Positions 27,684-36,586 of a DNA stretch of 64,000 nt are shown piece after piece. Position 1 is the first letter of the stretch, and every line of letters starts with the position of its first letter. A model generated the notes under the pieces. That model searched no databases, had not been told where the DNA came from, and saw only the letters and a list, made by a program, of their open reading frames with translations. The position numbers were made by a program, and so were the translations under genes. This DNA is from Chryseobacterium indologenes (GTDB lineage Bacteria; Bacteroidota; Bacteroidia; Flavobacteriales; Weeksellaceae), in NCBI GenBank assembly GCA_016025055.1, contig CP065590.1, positions 3,968,001-4,032,000 of the forward strand, written 5' to 3'.

Positions 27684-28262
27684 ATGAATATGATATCGGA
27701 ATTATTTCAGAATACACGATCAATAAAGCAGCTGTCGGTCCTACTGATTGCCTCTGCTTTTGTAGTGTCCTGCGGGACTTCGAAGAAAGTTTCTTCCTCA
27801 AAAAAATCTGGCAACAAAACGGTAGTAAAAGCTGAAAACCTCAGAAAGCTGGACTCAAAATTTGACGGAAAAGTTCCAAGATCAGTTAATGAAATTTTAA
27901 AAGATGCTGAAAAGTATCTGGGAACCCCATATAAATTCGGAGGAAATACCTCTTCAGGCTTTGATTGTTCAGGATTTACAGTCAAAGTATTTGAAGAAAA
28001 CAGTTTCAACCTTCCCAGAAGATCATCTGATCAGGCAGAAGCCGGACAGAATATTGATATCAGAGATGTAAAACCCGGAGACTTATTGTTTTTTGCCACT
28101 GCCGGTGGTAGCAGAGTTTCTCATGTAGGAATCGTACATGACATAGGTAATGACGGAGAGGTGAGATTTATTCATGCCTCAACTTCAAAAGGAGTAATTA
28201 TTTCTTCATTGAACGAGAAATACTGGAACAAAGCTTACCTGCATGCCCAAAGAGTATTATAA
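27684..28262 (+). CDS. C40 (NlpC/P60) peptidase lipoprotein
   Basis: The 192-residue protein has a lipoprotein signal (LLIASAFVVSC), a Ser/Lys-rich linker and an NlpC/P60 domain (about 75-192). The catalytic cysteine is C95 in GFDCSGF, the histidine lies in SRVSHVGIVHD and the third polar residue in FIHAST. Such enzymes cut peptide stems of peptidoglycan, usually between D-Glu and the third residue, and act in the periplasm at the outer membrane. A convergent terminator separates it from the MFS gene. Confidence 0.9.
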   Translation: MNMISELFQNTRSIKQLSVLLIASAFVVSCGTSKKVSSSKKSGNKTVVKAENLRKLDSKFDGKVPRSVNEILKDAEKYLGTPYKFGGNTSSGFDCSGFTVKVFEENSFNLPRRSSDQAEAGQNIDIRDVKPGDLLFFATAGGSRVSHVGIVHDIGNDGEVRFIHASTSKGVIISSLNEKYWNKAYLHAQRVL

Positions 28263-28303
28263 ACGTTGCAATTGCCAAGTGAAGATTTAAATTCATAAAA
28301 AAA

Positions 28304-28334
28304 CAACCCGTCGCCAACGATGGGTTGCTTCTTT
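28304..28334. terminator. Bidirectional terminator
   Basis: CAACCCGTCG / CGATGGGTTG (one G-U) lies between flanking A and T runs, between the convergent NlpC/P60 and MFS genes. Confidence 0.85.
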
Positions 28335-28363
28335 TTAAATTAAAATTTCAATAAAATAATATA

Positions 28364-29551
28364 TTAGGTTCTCTCACAAGCCGGTGTTACAAATTCACTT
28401 TGATCTGAATCTTTCTTTTCCGCAATATTTTTAGGAAAAGAAAAGAAACTTAAAACAAGCGTGACTGACAATAGTAATATACTTACGGTGAGCACATGGT
28501 GAACTCCGTAATGAGAACTGACAATACCTCCGAGAAATGCCCCTAATGAAATCCCGATGTTAAAAGAGGACGTCAGTAAGCTGTTTACAAATTCCAATGC
28601 ATGGTGAGGAACCGTTTGCGTGGTTCGGATATTGGAAACCAAAAATCCACCGGTATGAATCATTCCCCAAAGAGAAACAATCAGAATCATAGGAATAAAA
28701 ATACCTCCCAGGAAATAAGCAAAAATTTGCACTGTAATTAATAACACTAAAAATACTCTTGTTGTAAGTTGTACATTTCTGTGTAAAGCAAGTCCCATCA
28801 GCCAATTTCCAAGAGTTCCCATACCCCCGAAAAGAAGAAGCATAACACTGATCTGCGCGCCGTTCATGCGGGTAATTTCCTCAAGATAAGTCGTAAGGTA
28901 GGTATAGCTGGAAAACATTGCCGCCAATGTACCAATGGTAGAAATCAGATTCATCCATAAAAAAGGGTTTTTCAATACAATAAACTGATTCTGTGCAGAT
29001 TTTTCTTTTTCTGCAGGTATCGAGGGAATAAAAAGGAGTAATCCTATAAATGCGATCAGACTGATGGCGCTACTCAGGAAAAATGAAGCCTTCCAGTTGT
29101 GGAAGAGATCAGCTGCATACGTAGTCATAGGAATCCCGAGAACAGTAGCAAGGCTTAGCCCCAGCATTACTGTGGATACCCCTTTGGCACCCTTTTCCTT
29201 GAATGCAATGGCAATAGAAATATTCCAGAAAAGCGGATGCAATACTGCCGGTAATATTCGGGCAATCATAAGCATCGTAAAGTTTGTAGAAAAGGCAGAG
29301 ATAATATTTGAAAGTACAAAAATACTCATCACCAGACATAGAAGAAACTTGCGGTTTATCTTATTGGTGAATGACGTGATAAAAGGCGATGAAACGGCAA
29401 CCGTAATGGCAAACGCGCTCAGCAGCCATCCTGCCGTATCTATGGATACTCCGAACTGCCGGCTGAGTGTAGGTAAAATACCAACCACTCCGAATTCAGT
29501 GGTAATGATACCAAAAGCGCCCAGGGCAAGGACGTAAATTGATCTTTTCAT
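28364..29551 (-). CDS. MFS transporter (drug:H+ antiporter-like)
   Basis: The 395-residue protein has about 12 hydrophobic helices. Motif A is degenerate (FTNKINRKFLL after helix 2), and the N-terminal pattern EFGVVGILPTLSRQFGVSIDTAGWLLSAFAITVA matches the arabinose efflux/AraJ-YdeA group. An AraC-type regulator is encoded divergently 88 bp away, probably controlling it. It would export a drug, sugar or amino-acid-like compound by proton antiport; the substrate is unknown. Confidence 0.87.
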   Translation of the reverse strand: MKRSIYVLALGAFGIITTEFGVVGILPTLSRQFGVSIDTAGWLLSAFAITVAVSSPFITSFTNKINRKFLLCLVMSIFVLSNIISAFSTNFTMLMIARILPAVLHPLFWNISIAIAFKEKGAKGVSTVMLGLSLATVLGIPMTTYAADLFHNWKASFFLSSAISLIAFIGLLLFIPSIPAEKEKSAQNQFIVLKNPFLWMNLISTIGTLAAMFSSYTYLTTYLEEITRMNGAQISVMLLLFGGMGTLGNWLMGLALHRNVQLTTRVFLVLLITVQIFAYFLGGIFIPMILIVSLWGMIHTGGFLVSNIRTTQTVPHHALEFVNSLLTSSFNIGISLGAFLGGIVSSHYGVHHVLTVSILLLSVTLVLSFFSFPKNIAEKKDSDQSEFVTPACERT

Positions 29552-29627
29552 TAATTTTAAAAATTTTGTTGTAGCAAATTTGGACAGAAAAATTGTAAAA
29601 AATCAGTATATTTTCATGATAAATAAG

Positions 29628-29635
29628 TATTTTTG
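29628..29635 (+). promoter_or_regulatory. -7 element very close to the AraC gene start
   Basis: TATTTTTG (29628-29635) is an exact match only 4 bp before ATG 29640, implying a nearly leaderless transcript if used. Confidence 0.4.
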
Positions 29636-29639
29636 CGGT

Positions 29640-30488
29640 ATGAAAAGAGAGAATATTGACCAATTGGTAAAAGTTGAATATCACGTAACTGCAAATTGCC
29701 CGTTGAAAGGCAATAAATTCTCCTTTTTTCAGATCATATATGTTATTTCCGGGAAAGGTTCTTTTACCATCAACAATAATATTGCCTCTTATGGTAAAGG
29801 CAGCCTGATATTACTGACACCTGATGATGAACATCATCTGGAAATTGAAGATAAAACAGAACTTCTACTGGTAAAATTCAGTGAACGGTATATAAAGGAT
29901 TATAAATGGAACAATATTAATTCTATCGGATGCTTACTGTATGGGGCTTCCTATCTTTCAGGATGTATTTTACAGAATAAGCCGGATATTATTTTGGTGG
30001 AGTCCATCATCACCTCGTTACTCCATGGATTGAATCATCCGGATCTTTATCAGGAAGAACTGACCCTGCATTATGTGAACGCATTGATTGTGATTGCTGC
30101 AAGAAATATCTCAAAGATGCGCGCCGAAAGTGTAGGTTCCAATACTGATAAAAGGATACTCGATATCATCAACTATATTCAGGGAAACATCCATGATCCG
30201 TCTCTTTTGAAAGTGGGAGTCATTGCCCAGCAATTCGGGCTTTCGGAAACCTACCTCGGCAGCTATTTTAAAAATCATTGCGGGGAAACAATCACCCATT
30301 ATATCCTGAACTACAAATTAAGACTCATAGAGCACCGGCTTCTTTTCAGCGATATGAGGATCAATGAAATCGTGACTGAATTTGGATTTTCAGACGAAAG
30401 CCACCTGAATAAGTTTTTTAAAAAGCAACATCACATGAGCCTGACAGAGTTTAAAAAAAGCAAAGGTCTTTCTAAAGTGGCAATTTAG
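29640..30488 (+). CDS. AraC-family transcriptional regulator
   Basis: I start at ATG 29640 (MKRENIDQLVKVEYHV, 282 residues). A longer frame from 29580 has no family-like N-terminus and overlaps the promoter element. The N-terminal half is a cupin sensor (FFQIIYVISGKGSFTINNN, YGKGSLILLTPDDEHHLEI). The C-terminal about 100 residues hold two helix-turn-helix motifs (LKVGVIAQQFGLSETYLGSYFK and MRINEIVTEFGFSDESHLNKFF). It most likely regulates the divergent MFS gene. Confidence 0.85.
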   Translation: MKRENIDQLVKVEYHVTANCPLKGNKFSFFQIIYVISGKGSFTINNNIASYGKGSLILLTPDDEHHLEIEDKTELLLVKFSERYIKDYKWNNINSIGCLLYGASYLSGCILQNKPDIILVESIITSLLHGLNHPDLYQEELTLHYVNALIVIAARNISKMRAESVGSNTDKRILDIINYIQGNIHDPSLLKVGVIAQQFGLSETYLGSYFKNHCGETITHYILNYKLRLIEHRLLFSDMRINEIVTEFGFSDESHLNKFFKKQHHMSLTEFKKSKGLSKVAI

Positions 30489-30828
30489 ATGTACATTGTA
30501 GAGGTTATTATATTCAATAGGTACGGGCTGCAGCCCGTACTATTCAACCGTTTTGCTCCATGGGCTTTAGTCATAATTTAGCAGAGTAAGTTTTAAACTG
30601 GCCCACCAAATCATAGATTTCCATACCTGTAGAAGGAGGAATTTTATATCTTCAACCGTAATCATCAAATGAGCTGAAAATTTTTAAAAACTTATGAGTT
30701 GCTCATATCCCATAAAGTTTAGTACTTAATTAAGCTCATCTGTAGAAGGCTTTGTCACTTTTGTAGATCGCATAACGCAATAGTATTGCACTCTGAAATC
30801 CCTGAAATTTGCCAAAAACTATTCTTTC
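30489..30828. other. Intergenic region with a 20-bp perfect palindrome
   Basis: No gene is visible. The main structure is GTACGGGCTGCAGCCCGTAC (30521-30540), a perfect palindrome flanked by AATAG and TATT, which extends the symmetry imperfectly. It could be a REP-type intergenic repeat or a terminator for the AraC gene, although no T run follows. The remaining bases look like decayed DNA. Confidence 0.5.
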
Positions 30829-31440
30829 ATGACAGATTACATCAGATTTTTTATTCCGGCTTACTTCATCTTGTTTTTCGTCATTGCTTTTTTAGGCATT
30901 AGTATTAAAGTTGCCCGGCGAATAGGAAAGAACCCCATCGTTTTTCCTAAAGATGATACTGCTTATGCATGTATTGGCAGGTATTTTAAAATTACTTTGT
31001 TAACGTTGTTCGGTTATACGGTTATAATTGCATGGATTCCTGATCAGATGCAACAATCTTGTATAATAAGCTTTTTGAATATTCCCATTGTAAAATATAT
31101 TGGAATTGCTTTGATGATATCAGCACTGATCTGGACAGTAACCGCTCAGGTTCAGATGAAAGATTCATGGCGTATCGGGATTGATCAAGACGCAAAAACA
31201 AGGCTTATTATCCACGGACTGTTCAGGTTTTCAAGAAATCCTATATTTTTGGGAATGACAGTCAGTCTCGTCGGATTTTTTCTTTTGTTTCCTACGCTGA
31301 TCGCATTCCTGTTTTTAACAACAGGAAGCCTTTTAATGCAGATTCAGATAAGGCTTGAAGAAGAATATTTAGTAAAACAGCATGGCCAAATCTATCTGGC
31401 TTATAAAAAGAGGGTTGCGCGGATGTTGAGCCTTTATTAA
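30829..31440 (+). CDS. Isoprenylcysteine carboxyl methyltransferase-like (ICMT/PEMT) membrane protein
   Basis: The 203-residue protein has about five hydrophobic helices. The C-terminal signature HGLFRFSRNPIFLGMTVSLVGFFL followed by RLEEEYLVKQHGQIYLAYKKRVARML matches the ICMT/PEMT superfamily: RNPxxLG binds S-adenosylmethionine and EExxLxxxxGxxYxxYxxxVxR closes the site. It probably methylates a lipid or small hydrophobic compound at the inner membrane; the substrate is unknown. Confidence 0.82.
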   Translation: MTDYIRFFIPAYFILFFVIAFLGISIKVARRIGKNPIVFPKDDTAYACIGRYFKITLLTLFGYTVIIAWIPDQMQQSCIISFLNIPIVKYIGIALMISALIWTVTAQVQMKDSWRIGIDQDAKTRLIIHGLFRFSRNPIFLGMTVSLVGFFLLFPTLIAFLFLTTGSLLMQIQIRLEEEYLVKQHGQIYLAYKKRVARMLSLY

Positions 31441-31477
31441 AAGCGTGAGCTGAAAAACGGTTTTGCTGAACTTTTTG

Positions 31478-31485
31478 TATCTTTG
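31478..31485 (+). promoter_or_regulatory. -7 promoter element of dapD
   Basis: TATCTTTG is an exact match 38 bp before the dapD start. Confidence 0.55.
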
Positions 31486-31522
31486 GGCGGTATAATTTTT
31501 CAAACTAATTTAAATAAGAAAC

Positions 31523-32335
31523 ATGTCGTTACAACAAACTATTGAAAACATTTGGGATAATAGAGACCTATTACAAAATGAAGACAGCCAAAAAGCGATT
31601 AGAGAGGTAATTTCTTTACTAGATTCCGGAGAACTTCGTGTAGCTGAACCTACAGAAAACGGTTGGCAGGTAAATGAGTGGGTGAAGAAAGCCGTAGTAA
31701 TGTATTTCCCGATCCAGAAGATGGAAACTATTGAAGTAGGTCCGTTCGAATTTCATGACAAAATTCCTTTAAAGAAAAATTATGCAGAAAAAGGAGTAAG
31801 AGTAGTTCCTCATGCCATTGCGAGAGAAGGTTCTTTCGTAGCTTCAGGAGTTATTATGATGCCTTCTTACGTAAACATCGGAGCATACGTAGATTCAGGA
31901 ACCATGGTAGATACATGGGCTACAGTAGGAAGCTGTGCGCAAATCGGTAAAAACGTTCACCTAAGCGGTGGAGTTGGAATCGGTGGTGTTTTAGAGCCAT
32001 TACAGGCAGCACCGGTAATCATTGAAGATGACTGTTTCATCGGTTCAAGATGTATCGTTGTAGAAGGTGTACACGTAGAAAAAGAAGCTGTTTTGGGGGC
32101 TAATGTAGTATTGACTGCCTCTACAAAAATTATTGACGTAACAGGAAACGAGCCTATCGAAATCAAAGGAAGAGTTCCTGCACGTTCCGTAGTCATTCCT
32201 GGTAGCTATACAAAACAATATCCTGCGGGAGAATATCAGGTTCCATGTGCTTTGATCATCGGTCAGAGAAAAGAATCTACCGATAAAAAAACATCTCTGA
32301 ACGATGCATTGAGAGATAACAATGTTGCTGTTTAA
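31523..32335 (+). CDS. dapD: 2,3,4,5-tetrahydropyridine-2,6-dicarboxylate N-succinyltransferase
   Basis: The 270-residue protein has an N-terminal helical domain and then a left-handed beta helix with hexapeptide repeats (FVASGVIMMPSYVNIGAYVDSGTMVDTWATVGSCAQIG). GGVLEPLQAAPVIIEDDCFIGSR is diagnostic for DapD. It succinylates tetrahydrodipicolinate with succinyl-CoA in the succinylase branch of lysine and diaminopimelate synthesis; diaminopimelate is also the peptidoglycan crosslinking residue. It is the first gene of a unit running into the glycosyltransferase cluster (30-bp gap), although no functional link is evident. Confidence 0.95.
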   Translation: MSLQQTIENIWDNRDLLQNEDSQKAIREVISLLDSGELRVAEPTENGWQVNEWVKKAVVMYFPIQKMETIEVGPFEFHDKIPLKKNYAEKGVRVVPHAIAREGSFVASGVIMMPSYVNIGAYVDSGTMVDTWATVGSCAQIGKNVHLSGGVGIGGVLEPLQAAPVIIEDDCFIGSRCIVVEGVHVEKEAVLGANVVLTASTKIIDVTGNEPIEIKGRVPARSVVIPGSYTKQYPAGEYQVPCALIIGQRKESTDKKTSLNDALRDNNVAV

Positions 32336-32365
32336 GATTAATTTTTAAACTAATACCGCACAATC

Positions 32366-33535
32366 TTGAAAGAAAAATTTCTTAAAATATTGTTAAACCC
32401 CAAATACATATTTGGGGTTTATCTTATTGTAGCCATTGCTACAGCACTTTCCAAATTCTCAAGAGGATATCAGGCGATCAATAATTACCTGATTTTCAAG
32501 GGAGTATTTTTTAATACCCTTGATCAGAAAAATCTGTATTTACAATATCCTGAGCAATACTCCGATATGAATCATTACGGAATATTCTTCAGTCTATTGA
32601 TTGCTCCTTTTGCCGTAATGCCGGACTGGATGGGAATTGCCTTGTGGAATGTTGCCAATACCGCAATCTTCCTGTATGCTATTCATAAACTTCCGTTTTC
32701 AGATCCTAAAAAAGCCCTTTTTGCTTTATTGTGCCTGCAGGAATATATTACTGCAGCCGTAAGCTTACAGTTTAATGTGGCTTTGGTAGGCCTTCTGATG
32801 CTGTCTGCAATTTACATTTACGAAAGAAAAGAAGTACAGTCTGCAACAGCCATCGTTATAGGGATTTTCGTGAAATTATATGGAATTGTAGGGTTGTCAC
32901 AGTTTTTCTTTATTAAAAATAAGGTGAAATTTATCCTGGCAGGAATGGCAGTGGCAGTATTATGTCTGTGTATTCCGATGATCTATTCAAGCCCGCAGTT
33001 TGTGATTCAGAGTTACTCGGATTGGGCTACCTCTTTGATTTCAAAGAACAATGATAATCAGGTATTGGGGAATATGCAGGATATTTCTTTAATGGGATTT
33101 GTAAGAAGGATTTTAGGCGATGCTTCCATTTCCAATCTTACATTTTTAGCCTTTGGGGTTCCTTTATTTGCCTTGCCTTACATCAGAATCAAACAATATA
33201 AAAACTATGCATTTCAATTGATGATTCTGGCCTCTACACTATTGTTTCTGGTTTTATTTAGCTCAGGTTCAGAATCGCCAACATACATTATTGCAGTAGC
33301 AGGTGTCATGATCTGGTTTACCTTGCAAAAAGAAAAAACACCTCTTGTTATCGGACTGTTGCTGTTTGTGATTATCCTGACCTGTTTCTCACCATCAGAT
33401 TTATTCCCGAAATTTATCAAGCAGAATTATATCATTAAATATTCTTTGAAAGCCGTACCTTGTATCGTCGTTTGGTTGAGAGTTATCTATGAACTGATGA
33501 CTAAAGATTTTGATAAGGACTACACTTTAAATTAA
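32366..33535 (+). CDS. DUF2029/GT87-type membrane glycosyltransferase
   Basis: The 389-residue protein uses a TTG start (MKEKFLKILLNPKYIFGVYL). It has about nine hydrophobic helices. An early periplasmic loop with NYLIFKGVFFNTLDQKNLYLQYPEQYSDMNHYGIFFSLLIAPFAVMPDW matches the DUF2029 (GT87) family, which uses polyprenyl-phosphate-linked sugars. Three cotranscribed genes follow, separated by 3 bp or less: a GT2, a polysaccharide deacetylase and a GT4. Together they probably build or modify a surface glycan or lipid-linked sugar. Confidence 0.8.
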   Translation: MKEKFLKILLNPKYIFGVYLIVAIATALSKFSRGYQAINNYLIFKGVFFNTLDQKNLYLQYPEQYSDMNHYGIFFSLLIAPFAVMPDWMGIALWNVANTAIFLYAIHKLPFSDPKKALFALLCLQEYITAAVSLQFNVALVGLLMLSAIYIYERKEVQSATAIVIGIFVKLYGIVGLSQFFFIKNKVKFILAGMAVAVLCLCIPMIYSSPQFVIQSYSDWATSLISKNNDNQVLGNMQDISLMGFVRRILGDASISNLTFLAFGVPLFALPYIRIKQYKNYAFQLMILASTLLFLVLFSSGSESPTYIIAVAGVMIWFTLQKEKTPLVIGLLLFVIILTCFSPSDLFPKFIKQNYIIKYSLKAVPCIVVWLRVIYELMTKDFDKDYTLN

Positions 33536-33538
33536 TCT

Positions 33539-34468
33539 ATGAAGAAAATTTCTATTGTCATACCCGCTCACAATGAAGAAGGTAATGTGGCCCTGGTTCA
33601 TGAAAAAATAAAAGAAGTTTTTTCAGGACTAGAGAATTATGCTTTTGAAATCATCTTTGTCAACGATGGGAGCCGCGACAATACCCAGCAAAAGCTGGAA
33701 GAATTGTCTCAGCGATATGAAGAGGTAAAGTTTATTGAGTTTTCCAGAAATTTCGGACACCAGCCGGCAGTAAAAGCGGGGATAGATCATGCCAGCGGAA
33801 ATGCAGTCATCTCCATGGACGGAGATCTGCAGCATCCTCCTGAGCTTATCCCTGAAATGATAAAAAAATGGGAAGAAGGATACGATATCGTCTATACGGT
33901 AAGGACCTACCCAAAGCAAATTTCTTATTTTAAAAGGAAAACTTCAGATGTCTTCTATAAACTGTTGTCCAGTCTTTCCGATGTGAATCTTACCAAAGGA
34001 GGAGGCTCAGATTTTAGGCTGATGGATGCCAATGCCGTACAGGCTATGAGGGATTTTAAGGAAGATGATTTGTTTCTGAGAGGACTGACGAGCTGGATGG
34101 GTTATAAACAGATCGGAATCGATTTCACAGCCGGGGAAAGAATGGCCGGTGAAAGCAGCTACAATCTCAAGAAAATGCTCAAATTTGCCTTTACCGGAAT
34201 TACAGCCTTTAGTGTAAAACCATTGTATCTGGCCGCTTATCTTGGGTTCTTATTCTCTCTGCTTTCAGTCATTGGTTATGTTGCTTATGTGATCCATTCA
34301 TTTGTTATACACACCGAAATCTCAGGTTGGGCATCCTTAATCATGACCATTGTATTCTTTGGAGGACTGCAATTGATTATTCTGGGAATCATTGGTATTT
34401 ATTTAGGAAAAATCTTTAAACAGGTAAAAGAAAGGCCTAATTATATTATAAAAAATAAAAATTTTTAA
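33539..34468 (+). CDS. Family 2 glycosyltransferase (DPM1/GtrB-like)
   Basis: The 309-residue protein begins with a GT-A domain: ISIVIPAHNEEGNVALVHEKI, FVNDGSRDNT and SMDGDLQHPPELIP contain the DXD-type metal motif. GGGSDFRLMDANAVQAM is typical of polyprenyl-phosphate glycosyltransferases. Two C-terminal transmembrane helices (about 235-300) anchor it. It probably loads a sugar onto undecaprenyl phosphate, which suits the GT87 gene before it (such enzymes use these donors). It ends exactly where the deacetylase gene begins. Confidence 0.88.
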   Translation: MKKISIVIPAHNEEGNVALVHEKIKEVFSGLENYAFEIIFVNDGSRDNTQQKLEELSQRYEEVKFIEFSRNFGHQPAVKAGIDHASGNAVISMDGDLQHPPELIPEMIKKWEEGYDIVYTVRTYPKQISYFKRKTSDVFYKLLSSLSDVNLTKGGGSDFRLMDANAVQAMRDFKEDDLFLRGLTSWMGYKQIGIDFTAGERMAGESSYNLKKMLKFAFTGITAFSVKPLYLAAYLGFLFSLLSVIGYVAYVIHSFVIHTEISGWASLIMTIVFFGGLQLIILGIIGIYLGKIFKQVKERPNYIIKNKNF

Positions 34469-35245
34469 ATGGTTTTATTAAGTTTTGATATCGAGGAGTT
34501 TGACATGCCTTTAGAATATAAAGGAGAGATCTCTTTTGATAAACAAATCTCCATATCCCAGCACGGGCTCGAAAATATTTTAAATATTCTAAAAAAACAT
34601 CAGGCAAAAGCTACTTTTTTTTCCACTGTAGTTTTTGCGGAAAACAGCAAGCATCTGATTGAAAGATTGCTAAACGAAGGACATGAACTGGCTTCACATA
34701 CCTGGTTTCATTCGGAATTTGAGGATAAACACCTGAAAGAATCCAGAGAAAGACTTGAAGAACTGTTCTCCACAAAAGTAACCGGATTAAGAATGCCGAG
34801 AATGATGCCTGTGGATGAAAAAGAAGTGGAGAAAGCAGGTTATTCATACAATTCATCCATTAATCCTACGTTTTTACCGGGAAGATATAACAATCTTAAA
34901 GTCTCAAGAACTTACTTTAAAGAAGGGAATGTCATGCAGGTTCCTGCTTCCGTGTCCCCTAATTTCAGAATTCCTTTATTTTGGCTGAGTTTTCACAATT
35001 TTCCTCTGTCTTTGTATAAAAAACTGGCTTCCGATACGTTGAAGAAAGACAAATATCTGAACATCTATTTCCATCCGTGGGAATTTGCAGAAATTAAAGA
35101 TGAAGCCTTTAAGCTACCCGGCTTTACCGTGAAAAATTCCGGAAAAGATATGGTGGAAAGATTTGATACCTTTGTAGGCTGGCTTAAAGAAAAAGGTCAT
35201 ATGTTTGGTACATTTCAGGAATTTCAAAAACAACTACACTCATGA
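34469..35245 (+). CDS. Polysaccharide deacetylase (NodB/CE4-like)
   Basis: The 258-residue protein begins LLSFDIEEFDMP (the metal- and base-aspartate region). ATFFSTVVFAEN and GHELASHTWFHS (H-x3-H metal motif) follow, then LRMPRMMPVDEKEVEKAGY. IYFHPWEFAE near the end supplies the late histidine. This is the NodB pattern of the DUF3473/polysaccharide-deacetylase group. It would remove N-acetyl groups from an amino sugar. There is no signal peptide, so it acts in the cytoplasm on a lipid-linked or nucleotide sugar. It overlaps the next gene by 4 bp. Confidence 0.87.
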   Translation: MVLLSFDIEEFDMPLEYKGEISFDKQISISQHGLENILNILKKHQAKATFFSTVVFAENSKHLIERLLNEGHELASHTWFHSEFEDKHLKESRERLEELFSTKVTGLRMPRMMPVDEKEVEKAGYSYNSSINPTFLPGRYNNLKVSRTYFKEGNVMQVPASVSPNFRIPLFWLSFHNFPLSLYKKLASDTLKKDKYLNIYFHPWEFAEIKDEAFKLPGFTVKNSGKDMVERFDTFVGWLKEKGHMFGTFQEFQKQLHS

Positions 35246-36339
35246 AAATTGCTTTTGACGCAAAACGTTTTTTCCATAATACGTCCGGTCTGGGCAACTA
35301 TTCCAGAGATCTGCTAAGAATTCTTTCAGAATATGAGCCGGATAATGAATACATCTTGCTCAATAAAAACAAATCTGAACGTGGGAAGGAAATTCTGGAA
35401 CGTTCGAATGTGAAATTTGCGCAGACTTCAAAAGGCAACTTTTCACGCCAGCTCAAAATGGGAAAAGATGCCCAGAAACTAGGAGCCGATATCTTTCATG
35501 GTCTATCAGGTGAATTACCTTTGAAATGGGATCAGAAACCTATTAAAAAAGTGGTGACCATTCACGATCTGATCTTTGTCCGCTACCCTCAATATTATTC
35601 ATTTTTTGACAGGAAAATACATTTCTGGAAGTTTAAAAAGGCAGCGGAGACAGCAGATAAGATCATCGCCATTTCAGAACAGACCAAAAGGGATATTATT
35701 GATTTTTTAAAAATTCCTGAGACCAAGATTGATGTCATTTATCAGGGCTGTCATAAGGCATTCAAAGAGGAACAATCTCCGGAATTGATTCAGGCTGCTA
35801 AGGAAAAATTTAATCTTCCGGAAAGATTCATTCTGAATGTAGGAACCATTGAAGACCGTAAGAACTTATTGAATATTGTCAGAGCGATCCATGAAACTGA
35901 CATCCCACTGGTAGTTGTAGGAAGAAAAACCAAATACTACCAGAAAATAGCCGCTTTCCTGAAGAAAAACAAAATGGAAAATCAGGTAATATTCCTGGAA
36001 GGCGTTTCCATGGATGAGCTGGCAGTGCTTTACAAACTGACAGATATTTTTGTCTATCCAAGTTTTTTTGAAGGCTTCGGAATTCCTGTGATAGAAGCGC
36101 TTTTCTCAAAGACTGTTGTGGTGACAAGCAATACCAGCTGCCTGCCTGAAGCGGGTGGAAAAGACTCTGTGTACATCGACCCGGATAATTATCTGGACCT
36201 TAAGGCTAAAATAAAATTTCTCTGGGAAAATGAATCCGAAAGAAAACGTCGTGAGGAAAAGGGTTTCACGTTTGTTCAGAAATTTAATGATGAGCCGATT
36301 GCCAGGGAGCTGATGCATTTTTATCAAAAAATTATCTGA
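35242..36339 (+). CDS. Family 4 glycosyltransferase
   Basis: The 365-residue protein is a GT-B enzyme: KIAFDAKRFFHNTSGLGNYSRDLLRIL at the start, a donor-binding half with ILNVGTIEDRKNLLNIVRAI, and the ExxxxxxxE signature PSFFEGFGIPVIEALFSKT (E, E). It is a retaining enzyme using a nucleotide sugar, probably in surface polysaccharide or glycolipid synthesis with the three preceding genes. The start overlaps the deacetylase stop (ATGA), showing coupled translation. The his promoter begins right after it. Confidence 0.9.
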   Translation: MKIAFDAKRFFHNTSGLGNYSRDLLRILSEYEPDNEYILLNKNKSERGKEILERSNVKFAQTSKGNFSRQLKMGKDAQKLGADIFHGLSGELPLKWDQKPIKKVVTIHDLIFVRYPQYYSFFDRKIHFWKFKKAAETADKIIAISEQTKRDIIDFLKIPETKIDVIYQGCHKAFKEEQSPELIQAAKEKFNLPERFILNVGTIEDRKNLLNIVRAIHETDIPLVVVGRKTKYYQKIAAFLKKNKMENQVIFLEGVSMDELAVLYKLTDIFVYPSFFEGFGIPVIEALFSKTVVVTSNTSCLPEAGGKDSVYIDPDNYLDLKAKIKFLWENESERKRREEKGFTFVQKFNDEPIARELMHFYQKII

Positions 36340-36345
36340 AAAAAC

Positions 36346-36375
36346 TTTGAAATTTAAAAATAAACCCTACATTTG
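36346..36375 (+). promoter_or_regulatory. Promoter of the his operon
   Basis: TTTG (36346-36349), 18 bp, then TACATTTG (36368-36375) matches the Bacteroidetes consensus. It lies 17 bp before the leader peptide start. Confidence 0.75.
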
Positions 36376-36392
36376 TACCATAATTCAATACA

Positions 36393-36443
36393 ATGAAACC
36401 AATTTTTTTAGCATTACATCATTACTATCATCATCTCTGTTAG
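36393..36443 (+). CDS. hisL: His leader peptide (attenuation)
   Basis: A 16-codon frame encodes MKPIFLALHHYYHHLC. Four of the residues are His, in two pairs separated by Tyr-Tyr, a density that does not arise easily by chance. It sits 17 bp downstream of a consensus promoter, 46 bp before a terminator hairpin and 143 bp before hisG. Ribosome stalling at the His codons when His-tRNA is scarce would prevent the terminator from forming. Transcription attenuation of this kind is well known in enterobacteria. Here it is inferred from sequence alone. Confidence 0.8.
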   Translation: MKPIFLALHHYYHHLC

Positions 36444-36489
36444 GCGGAATTGATTGATATAAGTTTGTGCTAAAATCAAAAATAATTAA

Positions 36490-36518
36490 AACCGTCTGAG
36501 TAAATAGACGGTTTTTTT
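36490..36518 (+). terminator. His operon attenuator terminator
   Basis: AACCGTCT / AGACGGTT, an 8-bp stem with an 8-nt loop, is followed by seven T. It sits between the leader peptide and hisG, so it can only act as an attenuator. Confidence 0.8.
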
Positions 36519-36586
36519 GTTTCCTGAATTCGCCTCAGAAATTTCAACAGATCAGTTTTTATTTACTCGGACCCAAAGAAAACGAA

